The position numbers and the translations under genes are program-made. This document shows positions 9,501 to 17,731 of a stretch of DNA of 64,000 nucleotides, piece by piece. Below the pieces are notes generated by a model. That model had not been told where the DNA came from, ran no database searches, and saw only the letters and a list, made by a program, of their open reading frames with translations. Origin of the DNA: Gammaproteobacteria bacterium (GTDB lineage: Bacteria > Pseudomonadota > Gammaproteobacteria > Pseudomonadales > Azotimanducaceae); assembly GCA_026707945.1 (NCBI GenBank), contig JAPOVV010000115.1, positions 186,001 through 250,000 of the forward strand. The letters run 5' to 3'. Numbering within the stretch: position 1 is the first letter of the stretch; every line of letters begins with the position of its first letter.

Positions 9501-9923
9501 ATGGAGCAATTCTTCGAATTTATAGCAAATCATTGGTTGCTAACGGGCACGTTTGCCGCGCTTCTCGTCGCGTTCTTCATCAATGAAATGAAGCGTAGCG
9601 GTCAGTCAATTTCGTCTCAACAACTCGTCAACTTAGTAAATCTAGAGAAGGCGGTGGTTCTGGACGTTAGGGACACTGGCGAGTTTTCAGCTGGTCACAT
9701 CACCGACGCGATCAATATCCCGCATTCGTCGTTGCAGACACGTATGAAAGAGCTTGAAAAGTTCAAGGAACGACCAATCGTCATTGTGTGCAAGATGGGT
9801 CAACACGCCGGATCGATGGGGACGATGCTAAAGAAGGCCGGGTTTCGTAACGTTTCGAGGCTTCGTGGTGGCTTGAGTGCCTGGCAAGCTGAAAACATGC
9901 CGTTAATAAAGGGTCGTCACTAG
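9501..9923 (+). CDS. Membrane-anchored rhodanese-domain protein (YibN-like)
   Basis: This 140-aa protein has one N-terminal membrane helix (about residues 10-28) and a rhodanese domain. The domain shows VVLDVRDTGEFSAGHI, AINIPHSSLQ, and the active-site loop VCKMGQHAG with Cys97 in the position that carries persulfide sulfur. GFRNVSRLRGGLSAW closes the domain. This matches E. coli YibN, which also lies just before the secB region. In E. coli grxC lies between yibN and secB; here secB follows after 11 bases. The physiological sulfur acceptor is not known. Confidence 0.9.
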   Translation: MEQFFEFIANHWLLTGTFAALLVAFFINEMKRSGQSISSQQLVNLVNLEKAVVLDVRDTGEFSAGHITDAINIPHSSLQTRMKELEKFKERPIVIVCKMGQHAGSMGTMLKKAGFRNVSRLRGGLSAWQAENMPLIKGRH

Positions 9924-9934
9924 TCGATTGAGTC

Positions 9935-10435
9935 ATGGCAGATGCGACGATAAAGATCAACCTAGCATGGCGCTTCGAACGCATCTATCTCCGAAATGTC
10001 AACGTGACATTGCACGAAACGCCTGACCTGTTTGACATGAAGTGGCAACCAAACGCAGACATGAATATTCAGGGCGACTTCCGTCAAGCCGGGGACAATC
10101 GCTACGAAGTTTCGCTCAAGCTCAAGATGACATGTAAAAACCTCGATAAATTAGCGTTAGAGATGACCCTTGAGCAATCAGCGTTAGTCCGAGTCCAATC
10201 CGAGAAAAACCAATCTGATGTGCAACGAATTCTTGCTGTTGAAGCAACGAATGCGCTGTTTCCGTACGTGCGGGAAGCTGTTGACAATCTCGCTGTTCGA
10301 ATGTCGTTACCCCCATTGATGTTGGGTCACTTCAATTTTGAGAAGGTTTTCGAAGAAGGACTACGGCAGATGAACTTGAAGAGCGCGCAGTCCGCCATGA
10401 GTGCAAACGTCAGCACCGACGAAGTTATGAATTAG
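9935..10435 (+). CDS. secB: Protein-export chaperone SecB
   Basis: This 166-aa cytosolic chaperone keeps preproteins unfolded and hands them to SecA. It shows the SecB start pattern RFERIYLRNVNVTLHETP and KWQPNADMNI, a central VEATNALFPYVREAVDNLAV, and the C-terminal LPPLMLGHFNFEKVFEEGL. The first 12 residues before the beta-strand are short, as in the family. It starts at the ATG 11 bases after the rhodanese gene, suggesting co-transcription. It converges with trmL with only 7 bases between stops. Confidence 0.95.
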   Translation: MADATIKINLAWRFERIYLRNVNVTLHETPDLFDMKWQPNADMNIQGDFRQAGDNRYEVSLKLKMTCKNLDKLALEMTLEQSALVRVQSEKNQSDVQRILAVEATNALFPYVREAVDNLAVRMSLPPLMLGHFNFEKVFEEGLRQMNLKSAQSAMSANVSTDEVMN

Positions 10436-10442
10436 CAGGCGA

Positions 10443-10937
10443 TCAACGACCGTCTGTAAAGTCCAGTTGTCGCCAAGCTTCATACAAAGCCACTGCAACG
10501 GAATTTGCCATGTTCATACTGCGACTCTGTGGCAACATTGGAATACGCAATAGATTGCTTTCAAAGCGCGCACGTAGAGACGCTGGTAAGCCGCGTGTTT
10601 CCGGTCCAAACATCAACACGTCATAAGGCTGGTATTCGACATCTGTAAACGAGCGGGATGCCTTGGTCGAGAAGGCAAAGACTCGTTTTGGATCGAAAGG
10701 AGCCAATGCTTCCGATAACGTACTACAAACACGTACGTTAACCCACTCGTCGTAATCCAATCCTGCACGGCGTAAGCGACGATCATCCATTTCAAAACCG
10801 AGAGGTTCCACAAGGGTCAGAGAAGCGCCCGTGTTCGCCGCGAGACGGATGGTGTTACCCGTATTTGGTGGTATTTCCGGTTGATAGAGAACGATATTCA
10901 GAAATCGCTTGCTGAATCGTGTGGAATCCTCTCTCAC
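10443..10937 (-). CDS. trmL: tRNA (cytidine/uridine-34-2'-O)-methyltransferase TrmL
   Basis: This 164-aa SPOUT-class enzyme 2'-O-methylates the wobble base of leucine tRNAs. Motifs are NIVLYQPEIPPNTGNTIRLA, LVEPLGFEMDDRRLRRAGLDY, the knot segment MFGPETRGLP and the S-adenosylmethionine-binding end RIPMLPQSRSMNMANSVAVA. The start GTG overlaps the ntrC stop (GTGA), adding about 12 residues before the conserved core; no ATG is available closer. Overlap with ntrC puts this tRNA enzyme third in the ntrBC operon, which is unusual and suggests nitrogen-responsive co-expression. Confidence 0.95.
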   Translation of the reverse strand: MREDSTRFSKRFLNIVLYQPEIPPNTGNTIRLAANTGASLTLVEPLGFEMDDRRLRRAGLDYDEWVNVRVCSTLSEALAPFDPKRVFAFSTKASRSFTDVEYQPYDVLMFGPETRGLPASLRARFESNLLRIPMLPQSRSMNMANSVAVALYEAWRQLDFTDGR

Positions 10938-12328
10938 GCAATTTTGTATTTACTGATCTTCTGAGAAAGTGTATTGCGTGCGTAGCCAATTAGTTTCGCC
11001 GCTTCCTGCTTGTGTCCTGATGTGTATGTCAGCGCCATGTCGATCAGCGTTTTTTCAAACATCGGTTGTGTTGCGTCGAGCAGGTTTGCACCCCCGTTAT
11101 CGAGATGTTCCTGGATATACGCTCGAAGCGCGCTCGTCCAATCACTTGAGATCGGTTCGCGTGTACTCGCTGAATGTAACTCGGGGGGTAAGTCAGACAC
11201 AACAACATCCCGACCCGGTGCCATAACAGTCAACCAGTGGCACGTGTTTTCAAGTTGTCTCACATTCCCAGGCCAGTCAAGCGATTCGAGGTAAGACAGT
11301 GTCTCGTCGGTTAGCGATTTCGTATCAACACCGAGTGTCTCTGCCGCTTCACTCATAAATTTGCTGGTGAGTGCGACAATGTCTGATTTGCGATCACGTA
11401 GTGGTGGTACATGTATACGTATGACGTTGAGTCGATGATAGAGATCTTCTCGAAACTGTCCTTCACGAACAAGATGCTCCATATCGCCATGCGTCGCGGC
11501 AATGATGCGAACATCTACTGTGATCGATTCGCGGCCGCCGAGGCGATAGAAACTACCGTCCGAAAGAACCCTTAGCAATCTTGTTTGTGCAGTAAGCGGC
11601 ATGTCTGCGATTTCATCCAGAAATAGTGTTCCGGAATCTGCTTGCTCAAATAACCCTATTCGACGCGCATTGGCACCGGTAAACGCTCCTTTCTCGAATC
11701 CGAACAATTCTGCTTCAATAAGATCATTGGGGAGTGCAGCCATGTTTAGAGCTACGAATGGCGTATTAGATCGGGGACTGTGCGTATGCAACGCGTTCGC
11801 GACAAGCTCTTTACCTGTCCCGGTCTCACCGGTTATCAGAACGGTCGCGCTTGATTGAGAGAGTCTTGCGATCGCGCGATACGCTTCTTGCATCGCTGGC
11901 GCCTGTCCGATGATCGCGTCCGAGACTGGTGTGGTCTTGTTTTCGACCTGCGCATCAGTCCGACTTTGCGCCAACGCTCGTTCTAATGTACTGTGAACGT
12001 CGTCTATGTCGAACGGCTTCGATAGATATTCAAACGCCCCCTCACTAAATGATGTGACCGTACTTTCGAGGTCAGAGTAAGCGGTCATAACGACGATCGG
12101 AATTTCAGGGTGTTGTGCTTTAACCTGCCTAAGGAGTTCGTAACCGTCTAAGCCTGGCATGCGAACGTCCGTAAGGATCACTGAAGGTTGGTCGTCCTTA
12201 AGTTCTGTCAACACGCTTTGAACGGAATTGAATGTGCGAGCGCTCATACCGAAATTGCTCAGCGCTCTTTCAAGCACAAATCGGATGCTCTTATCGTCGT
12301 CGACGATCCAGACCGAATCGTTACTCAT
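10934..12328 (-). CDS. ntrC: Nitrogen regulation response regulator NtrC (sigma-54 activator)
   Basis: The 464-aa protein has three domains. The receiver carries WIVDDDKSIRFVLE and the phosphoacceptor Asp54 in ILTDVRMPG, with the conserved Lys in LSKPFD. The AAA+ domain has Walker A GETGTGKELVA, the sigma-54 contact loop EKGAFTGA, Walker B TLFLDEIADMP and an arginine-rich region. The C-terminal Fis-type helix-turn-helix is GHKQEAAKLIGYARNTLSQK. It activates sigma-54 promoters under nitrogen limitation after phosphorylation by NtrB. It overlaps ntrB (ATGA) and trmL (GTGA). The promoter upstream of ntrB suggests it activates its own operon. Confidence 0.96.
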   Translation of the reverse strand: MSNDSVWIVDDDKSIRFVLERALSNFGMSARTFNSVQSVLTELKDDQPSVILTDVRMPGLDGYELLRQVKAQHPEIPIVVMTAYSDLESTVTSFSEGAFEYLSKPFDIDDVHSTLERALAQSRTDAQVENKTTPVSDAIIGQAPAMQEAYRAIARLSQSSATVLITGETGTGKELVANALHTHSPRSNTPFVALNMAALPNDLIEAELFGFEKGAFTGANARRIGLFEQADSGTLFLDEIADMPLTAQTRLLRVLSDGSFYRLGGRESITVDVRIIAATHGDMEHLVREGQFREDLYHRLNVIRIHVPPLRDRKSDIVALTSKFMSEAAETLGVDTKSLTDETLSYLESLDWPGNVRQLENTCHWLTVMAPGRDVVVSDLPPELHSASTREPISSDWTSALRAYIQEHLDNGGANLLDATQPMFEKTLIDMALTYTSGHKQEAAKLIGYARNTLSQKISKYKIA

Positions 12329-13395
12329 GGTGTGTGAGAGCCTCCTTCACCATTAATTGCAAAAGGTAGATACATCACGAATTTAGTAAGACCTGGTTCG
12401 CTGTTACACACGATTAATCCCTGATGCATACCGATGATGGTGTAAGTAATCGCTAGCCCCAAGCCGGTTCCGGTAGATTTCCCAGTAACTAGAGGAAAGA
12501 AAATCTGATCTTGGATGTCGGGTGGTATACCGATTCCATTGTCTTCGATCTGAACACGAGCAACCATTGGATGACGCAGTCTTCCAATCGTGAACTGATG
12601 TTCGATCCCAGTACGAATTGCAAGCTGAGGTGCGTCTTCGTTTTGGGTGGCTTCTTGAGCGTTTTGAACGATGTTCAGCATGGCTTGCGTGAGCTGATCG
12701 AAGTCTCCAAGCACACCGGGCATGCTCGGGTCGTAATCGCGCTCGAGTTCCCAATCGATTTCGGCTTCACTTGAGACGATTCGAAGTACCTTCTCTATGA
12801 CTTCATGAATGTTGACAGCTTCAAAACAAGGCGTGTGATTAGGTCCTAACATCCGATCCACCAACGTCTTTAATCGATCGACTTCATCAATAATGAGATC
12901 GGTGTAGTCAATCTGTTCGCTGTTAGCTAGCTCTTTGCGCAAAAGCTGCGCAGCACCTCGAATGCTGCCTAGCGGATTCTTGATTTCATGCGCCATGCCG
13001 CGCACTAACTGACGGCTAGCCAGCTGTGCGTTCCGCATCTGGTCTTCCTTATTCATAAACAGAAAGCGGTCGAACGGCTCAATTTCAAATACCAAGCGCT
13101 GGCCACGGATCGGCGATACGGCGATATTGGCAACGGTTTTTTGGTCAGTAGCCGAGACCTTTAACTGCACTTGTCGTAGGGTGTAGGTCTCATAGGCATC
13201 GAAGCATTGTTGGAGAGCTTCTTCCGTTACTTCCTGACCTTCAAACAGAGATCCAATCTTTTCGCCGCGAAAGTGCTCTAGGCTACCGCCACAGAAATCC
13301 TCGGCGGTGTTGTTCATGTACTGGATCGCAAACTGTGCATCCACAACGACAATCGCGACTTTGATCGCGTCAAGAATGTCTTGGTGGACTGGCAT
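12325..13395 (-). CDS. ntrB: Nitrogen regulation sensor histidine kinase NtrB
   Basis: This 356-aa soluble kinase has an N-terminal PAS domain (about residues 10-110), a dimerisation and phosphotransfer domain with His136 in RGMAHEIKNPLG, and an ATPase domain with the N box in MLNIVQNAQEA and the glycine-rich DNGIGIPP and GTGLGLAI boxes. It phosphorylates NtrC, and PII protein normally controls its kinase/phosphatase balance. No membrane segments are seen, as expected. It is first in an operon with ntrC and trmL. glnA, the usual neighbour upstream, is not in the window. Confidence 0.95.
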   Translation of the reverse strand: MPVHQDILDAIKVAIVVVDAQFAIQYMNNTAEDFCGGSLEHFRGEKIGSLFEGQEVTEEALQQCFDAYETYTLRQVQLKVSATDQKTVANIAVSPIRGQRLVFEIEPFDRFLFMNKEDQMRNAQLASRQLVRGMAHEIKNPLGSIRGAAQLLRKELANSEQIDYTDLIIDEVDRLKTLVDRMLGPNHTPCFEAVNIHEVIEKVLRIVSSEAEIDWELERDYDPSMPGVLGDFDQLTQAMLNIVQNAQEATQNEDAPQLAIRTGIEHQFTIGRLRHPMVARVQIEDNGIGIPPDIQDQIFFPLVTGKSTGTGLGLAITYTIIGMHQGLIVCNSEPGLTKFVMYLPFAINGEGGSHTP

Positions 13396-13426
13396 GGTGC
13401 AGCTATTGCAAGGTCGTAGTTGACCT

Positions 13427-13443
13427 ATGCAATATTCGTGCCA
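13427..13443 (-). promoter_or_regulatory. Sigma-54 (-24/-12) promoter of ntrB-ntrC-trmL
   Basis: The minus strand reads TGGCACGAATATTGCAT, which matches the sigma-54 consensus TGGCACG-N4-TTGCW at every defined position. The GG lies at 13442-13441 and the GC at 13430-13429. Transcription would start near 13417, about 22 bases before the ntrB ATG. No other sigma-54-like site was noticed during reading. Confidence 0.88.
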
Positions 13444-13479
13444 TCATTTTTGGGCAAATTTGCGCTCGAAATCTGCGGG

Positions 13480-13498
13480 TTGCACAATAATAGTGCAA
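13480..13498. promoter_or_regulatory. Candidate NtrC-binding site, promoter-proximal
   Basis: TTGCACAATAATAGTGCAA is a palindrome with perfect 6-bp arms. In the 17-bp NtrC frame (TGCACC-N5-GGTGCA) it matches 10 of 12 defined positions. Its centre is about 72 bp upstream of the predicted sigma-54 start. Confidence 0.75.
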
Positions 13499-13502
13499 GC
13501 CG

Positions 13503-13521
13503 TTGCTCAAAATGTGAGCAA
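13503..13521. promoter_or_regulatory. Second candidate NtrC-binding site
   Basis: TTGCTCAAAATGTGAGCAA is a perfect palindrome with 7-bp arms around five bases. It keeps the TGCxC...GxGCA skeleton of the NtrC consensus but is a weaker match. Its centre is 23 bp from the first site, about two helical turns, which would allow side-by-side dimers. Confidence 0.6.
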
Positions 13522-13603
13522 TCGTGTCTATGTACTGGTCAAGCTCAGTGCGAACGGAGTCCCGATATGGACGTCTACAACTAATTTCTCGTACGCGCGC
13601 AGT

Positions 13604-14704
13604 CTAGGTATCAATGATGCCGAGTGCGTAGTATGAGTCGATCGTATCGCGAACCGTCTCTTCGATCGGGTAGGTGTCCAACCCGAGTTCTTGTCGTGCG
13701 AGTAAACAGTATGAACGCGGCGAGTCGTAGGTCGGTTGTGCGGGTTCATCGCCGTCCATCTCCTCACCACCGATGAGATCGACGTTGGGGTAAAGATCGT
13801 AGAGCATTTGCTGTAACTCCCACGTGAAGAGTTCGCCGCTTCTATCGGCTGCCGACAGAATGTATCTCGAACCGTTAGAGGCGAGGGTGCTTTCCGCCGC
13901 CAAGCGATGTGCTCGAGCGGTATCGCGGACGTCTACACAGTTCCACAACATTCGACCGCCACCGGATTTCTTATACGGTTTGCCTTGCATCATGTAACGC
14001 ATGCAGTTTTGCCAGCTCCACCCTTGGTCGTGGTTTAAGCACATGAGTGGACCAATCACATGCAATGGCAGAATTGCCATCGCATCGAACGTCCCGTCTT
14101 CTTCTGCACGCTCGTAGATCATGCGTTCGGTATTCGCCTTGGCCATCGCGTACGCGATATCGCGATTCTTCGGTATCTGCTCTTCAGTCCATCGCCCTCG
14201 ATAACCTTCTAGGTTATCGCCGCACCAGTCCTTTTCGGTAAACACGTACCCTTGAGGGCGCGGGTGTCCGACGGCTGCGAATGAGCTCGTAAACACGAAT
14301 CTGCGCAACGAGCCGCCTTTGATAGCACTGTCCAGCACATGGGTGACTTCCGTGAAGCACCCGTCATACACTTCCTGCGGTGTTTCGCGGTTGTAGCCGA
14401 CCGCTGCACCCGTGTGGATGACTGCACTGCAGTTTCGGAACGCATCGTCATAGCTACCTTGTTCGTTTAAATCGCCTTCACATAGCTCCAGCAGTCCTCG
14501 GTACGCGGGATCTTCACCTAACTCAACCAAGTGGTCGACCTTTTCTGGTCTGCTCTTGTCCCTGACACAAGCGCGTGTCTCGTATCCTTGGTCAAGCAGA
14601 TCTTCAACGATCCACGAACCTATGTAGCCGCTAGCCCCTGTAACGGCGACTGGGCCGTCTTTTGGAGAGACTGCGCGTGAAATCGATTCTTTGGTAGCTG
14701 GCAT
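13604..14704 (-). CDS. Extended short-chain dehydrogenase/reductase (dihydroflavonol-reductase-like)
   Basis: From the ATG at 14704, preceded by AAGGAA, the product is 366 aa. VAVTGASGYIGSWIVEDLL is the nucleotide-binding glycine motif; ACVRD after strand 2 suggests NADP preference. VIHTGAAVG, VFTSSFAAVG and YAMAKANTE (the catalytic Tyr and Lys) follow. This layout matches extended SDRs related to dihydroflavonol reductases, cinnamoyl-CoA reductases and similar enzymes acting on carbonyls. The substrate is unknown. A longer reading frame upstream exists, but its codons resemble non-coding sequence. It lies between the tusA-like gene and the ntrB regulatory region, whose palindromes lie beyond its stop codon. 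Confidence 0.85.
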   Translation of the reverse strand: MPATKESISRAVSPKDGPVAVTGASGYIGSWIVEDLLDQGYETRACVRDKSRPEKVDHLVELGEDPAYRGLLELCEGDLNEQGSYDDAFRNCSAVIHTGAAVGYNRETPQEVYDGCFTEVTHVLDSAIKGGSLRRFVFTSSFAAVGHPRPQGYVFTEKDWCGDNLEGYRGRWTEEQIPKNRDIAYAMAKANTERMIYERAEEDGTFDAMAILPLHVIGPLMCLNHDQGWSWQNCMRYMMQGKPYKKSGGGRMLWNCVDVRDTARAHRLAAESTLASNGSRYILSAADRSGELFTWELQQMLYDLYPNVDLIGGEEMDGDEPAQPTYDSPRSYCLLARQELGLDTYPIEETVRDTIDSYYALGIIDT

Positions 14705-14826
14705 GGTCGTTCCTTGTTTCGAACGCCGCATTTTAGAAAGTGGTGATTGTCGTTCAACGAGACGTATACGCGTAAAACGATACACACTCGACTTATTACG
14801 GTGAACCAAAAACGTTAACTGGGTTT

Positions 14827-15078
14827 CTAGACTTCGTCGGGCAAAGCTGGTGGAACGGCACGGACCTTCACATGAAACTCGTGGTCGAGCTGCTCCGATG
14901 AAACATGCACATGTCCGTTTACCCGGCACCAACTAGGAATGTCTGCCAGAACACCAGGATCGGTAGCGATAACCACAATCTCGGTCTCGTGCTCAACATG
15001 TCGGGCGAACTCTTGGAGCCGAATGACAGGTAATGGGCATAACAGTCCTTTGGTATCAAGAACGTTTGCACATGCCAT
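14827..15078 (-). CDS. TusA-family sulfur carrier-like protein
   Basis: The 83-aa product starts at the ATG that overlaps the stop of the PP-loop gene (TGATG). It shows the TusA pattern LDTKGLLCPLPVIRL with the CPxP motif (Cys14 carries persulfide sulfur in the family), followed by VVIATDPGVLADIPSWCRVNGH, the typical second half. TusA proteins relay sulfur to tRNA thiolation or molybdenum cofactor enzymes. Tight coupling to an ATP-dependent PP-loop enzyme suggests this copy feeds that enzyme. A second Cys lies in the SWCRVNGH region. Confidence 0.88.
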   Translation of the reverse strand: MACANVLDTKGLLCPLPVIRLQEFARHVEHETEIVVIATDPGVLADIPSWCRVNGHVHVSSEQLDHEFHVKVRAVPPALPDEV

Positions 15079-16142
15079 CAGTTTGTCAGGGACCAATCCT
15101 GTGGTATTAGGTGTGGCTCCATTGGTTCAACAACCACTTCTTCAGAAACGCCTGATTGATCCGTAATTCGTACGGTGACATCGGGTTCTGTTCGTCCACG
15201 GCTGTAGCGCGCCAAGATCCGAGAAGCCAGTATTCGCTCTTTTTGGTTCAGGTCACCGTCGATCAAACAGAGAGGTCCGACGTGAGAAACCGTGGACATA
15301 TGCGCGAATTTGTGACGAAAACCGCGAAGGTACTGGTTTTCTCCTTCTTCTCGACCGATGATGAGCTTGAAATGAGGTGCTGGACGAATATGTCGCCCGA
15401 TCTTCAACAGGACGACGTCTTCGAGGTCATAGTCTTTCCGACCGCGTGCGTCCCAAAGGTCTTGTAGTTTCTTGGTGTAGCTCTCATCCGTGAGGAAACA
15501 GCAGCCACCGGCCGGTTGACTCCATTCAGAGATACCCAACTCTTTTGCGAGCGCGAACTGAGGTTTGCGACTTCGACCGGAGAACCCGTAAAGCTGTTCG
15601 CGGTCTACCCATCCTTCTCGTTCAGGTAGAGACGGCGGTAAGTTCTTTGCGCACAGCGGCCGGAGGAGACGATCATCAGCCCCCGAATCCTTCGCGATAA
15701 TCGCCATCGTTTCGGAACGTTGTGACTTAGGACGTTGTCCGACGACTTCGCCGGTGATGACGAAATCAAACGGTTCGTTGCTGTTGCTCTTCAACTCAAG
15801 CGCACGGTTCACCATGAAGATCTTGCAATCTAGACAGGGGTTCAACAGGCGACCGTATCCGTAATCGGGATTAATGACGATATCTTTGTAGTCTTCAGAT
15901 ATGTCAACAATCTGCATTGGGATGCCGATCTGTTCTGCACACCAAAGGGCGGAATGGCGTTTGACTTTTTGTTTTTTTGTACGTTTAACGGCTTGAGTAT
16001 GCCCCTCTACGCAAAATCCAGTAAAGAAATTCACGCCTTCAACATGTACGCCTTGGGATTGCACAACTTTTGCCGCCAGCATGGAGTCAAGTCCACCGGA
16101 AATAAGCGCGACCGCGCGTGGTTGTCGAGAGAGAGCCGTCAT
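15078..16142 (-). CDS. PP-loop ATPase, probable tRNA thiolation or related sulfur-insertion enzyme
   Basis: This 354-aa protein starts with ALISGGLDSMLAAKVV, the PP-loop motif that adenylates a substrate. GYGRLLNPCLDCKIFMVNRA contains a CxxC that may bind a metal cluster or carry sulfur. FVITGEVVGQRPKSQR and QPAGGCCFLTDESY follow. The C-terminal third, around LKIGRHIRPAPHFKLIIGRE and GPLCLIDGD, resembles the NFACT-R-like domain in proteins often labelled thiouridylase or ThiI-like. It is distinct from standard MnmA and ThiI by domain layout. It is coupled to the TusA-like gene, so sulfur transfer to tRNA is the best guess, not proven. It diverges from dtd. Confidence 0.75.
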   Translation of the reverse strand: MTALSRQPRAVALISGGLDSMLAAKVVQSQGVHVEGVNFFTGFCVEGHTQAVKRTKKQKVKRHSALWCAEQIGIPMQIVDISEDYKDIVINPDYGYGRLLNPCLDCKIFMVNRALELKSNSNEPFDFVITGEVVGQRPKSQRSETMAIIAKDSGADDRLLRPLCAKNLPPSLPEREGWVDREQLYGFSGRSRKPQFALAKELGISEWSQPAGGCCFLTDESYTKKLQDLWDARGRKDYDLEDVVLLKIGRHIRPAPHFKLIIGREEGENQYLRGFRHKFAHMSTVSHVGPLCLIDGDLNQKERILASRILARYSRGRTEPDVTVRITDQSGVSEEVVVEPMEPHLIPQDWSLTN

Positions 16143-16165
16143 GCGCGGAATTTTAGGAGGGACAC

Positions 16166-16606
16166 GTGAAAGTACTGCTTCAACGCGTAAAAAGCGCTTC
16201 CGTTTCAGTCGAAAGCGTCGAAATAGCCGCCATTGGCCCTGGTTTGCTCGCGTTTCTAGGGGTCGAACGCGGCGACACGTCCGAGATTGCTACCCGTCTT
16301 GCGAACAAAACGGCGTCGCTGAGGATTTTTCCGAGTGAAAGCAAACCAATGGACAGATCTGTCGTAGATACGGGCGGTTCCGTCTTAGTCGTGTCGCAAT
16401 TCACGCTCGCGGCGGATGTCCGAAAAGGAAATCGACCGAGTTTCTCAGATGCTGCGGACCCGCGTGACGCAGAACCGCTCGTGAACCACTTCGTTGACGT
16501 ACTACGTCAACAGATTCCGAGTGTATCGACCGGGCAATTCGGCGCGAATATGCAAGTAGCCCTCGTTAACGATGGGCCAGTTACTCTTCTTCTTCATCAG
16601 GCTTAA
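16166..16606 (+). CDS. dtd: D-aminoacyl-tRNA deacylase
   Basis: This 146-aa enzyme frees D-amino acids and mischarged glycine from tRNA. The GTG start is decided by AGGAGG at 16155-16160, five bases upstream. Motifs are MKVLLQRVKSASVSV, LLAFLGVERGD, LRIFPSESKPMDRS, the catalytic SQFTLAADVRKGNRPSF and the second cross-subunit motif NDGPVTLLL. The length is normal. The end overlaps the convergent tatC stop by 26 bases. Confidence 0.97.
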   Translation: MKVLLQRVKSASVSVESVEIAAIGPGLLAFLGVERGDTSEIATRLANKTASLRIFPSESKPMDRSVVDTGGSVLVVSQFTLAADVRKGNRPSFSDAADPRDAEPLVNHFVDVLRQQIPSVSTGQFGANMQVALVNDGPVTLLLHQA

Positions 16607-17390
16607 ATACCAGTTTCGACATCAAGATGCCTAGCTCGAAGAGAATCCATGCAGGAATGGCGAGGAGTACTTGCGAGATGATGTCCGGCGGCGTCAACAG
16701 CATGCCGATAAAGAAGCAACCGACGACCACGTAGGGGCGCTTACGAGCGATACGCTGAGGGGTACTGAATCCAGCCATCACAATGAGCATCGTTGCGATT
16801 GGAATCTCGAACACGATGCCGAACGCAGTGATGATCTTGATAACGAAGCTAAGGTATGCGTTGATGTCCGTCATCCATGTGACATCGTCCGGAATCGTCG
16901 CAGCAAAGAACTGAAATACGAGTGGGAACACGATGAAATACGCGAAAACCATGCCTAGATAGAACAGCACCACGCTCGAAACGAGAAGTGGGATGGCAAA
17001 TTTCTTTTCGCGGAGGTAAAGTCCTGGCGCAACGAAAGCCCAAATCTGATGAAGCACAAACGGCATGCCGATAAACAAAGCGCCATAGGCCGCCATTTTG
17101 AAAGGCGTAAGAAACGGGGAAGCAACCTCGGTCGCGATCATGGTTGCGCCACCCGGTAAATGTGCCATCAATGGTGATGCGATCCAACGATAAACATCGT
17201 TGGCAAATACCATCAATGGAATGAATGCAAGCGCGACCGCGAGCAACGCGCGCAAGATCCGCTTTCTTAGCTCGACAAGATGGCTTAGGAGCGGTTGTTC
17301 ATCGTCGTCAACCGCGGCGTCGTGTTCGCTTTCTCGATCTGGCGGTTTGTCGTCCGGATAGAGCGGGTCACTCACGATCGGGTTTCTCAT
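16581..17390 (-). CDS. tatC: Sec-independent protein translocase TatC
   Basis: From the ATG at 17390 it is 269 aa. TatC is the signal-peptide receptor of the twin-arginine translocase in the inner membrane. The N-terminal cytosolic [12 protein letters not shown] is the conserved motif. Six membrane helices can be followed: about residues 35-53, 90-108, 124-146, 165-187, 202-217 and 225-245. [14 protein letters not shown] and FEIPIA are conserved. The tail is acidic (PDEEEE). The start overlaps the end of tatB by 23 bases. An alternative GTG at 17375 is possible. It completes a tatABC operon. Confidence 0.95.
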   Translation of the reverse strand: MRNPIVSDPLYPDDKPPDRESEHDAAVDDDEQPLLSHLVELRKRILRALLAVALAFIPLMVFANDVYRWIASPLMAHLPGGATMIATEVASPFLTPFKMAAYGALFIGMPFVLHQIWAFVAPGLYLREKKFAIPLLVSSVVLFYLGMVFAYFIVFPLVFQFFAATIPDDVTWMTDINAYLSFVIKIITAFGIVFEIPIATMLIVMAGFSTPQRIARKRPYVVVGCFFIGMLLTPPDIISQVLLAIPAWILFELGILMSKLVFKPDEEEE

Positions 17391-17724
17391 CGCTCGGAGG
17401 TTTGGGCGATGGCTTGTCTTGAATCTCGGCTTCGCCTTCACGCATTGCATCAGAAACGCTGCTTGAAATATCGCGTTTCAGTGCTTTTGCTTCAGCCTCT
17501 ACTTGCTTAAGCTCCGCCGTAATTTGTTCGTTGTGGAGCTGGCGACGAATGTCGTCCATGCCGACTTCACGTTCTATTTCTTGGCGGACGTTGTTATAGA
17601 CTCGCCGCATTCGACCCATCCATAGCCCTACTGTTCGCAAGACCTCCGGGAGTCGTTGTGGACCGAGGATCAGGAGCGCGATAACGCTAATCAGAAATAG
17701 TTCGGCAAATGAAATGTCGAACAT
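17368..17724 (-). CDS. tatB: Sec-independent protein translocase TatB
   Basis: The ATG at 17724 gives 118 aa starting [20 protein letters not shown], then [13 protein letters not shown], the TatB hinge and amphipathic helix, then a charged, probably coiled-coil region ([23 protein letters not shown]). The Glu after the start and the GP hinge separate it from TatA. TatB binds substrate with TatC before TatA assembles. The frame is open 22 codons upstream, but the family start is clear. It follows tatA after 7 bases. Confidence 0.93.
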   Translation of the reverse strand: MFDISFAELFLISVIALLILGPQRLPEVLRTVGLWMGRMRRVYNNVRQEIEREVGMDDIRRQLHNEQITAELKQVEAEAKALKRDISSSVSDAMREGEAEIQDKPSPKPPSDEKPDRE

Positions 17725-17731
17725 AGCGGGT

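Noticed and set aside
14705-14932. Longer N-terminal extension of the extended SDR
   Set aside because: The segment lacks SDR similarity and partly overlaps the tusA-like gene. The ATG at 14704 has AAGGAA and lies just before the nucleotide-binding motif.
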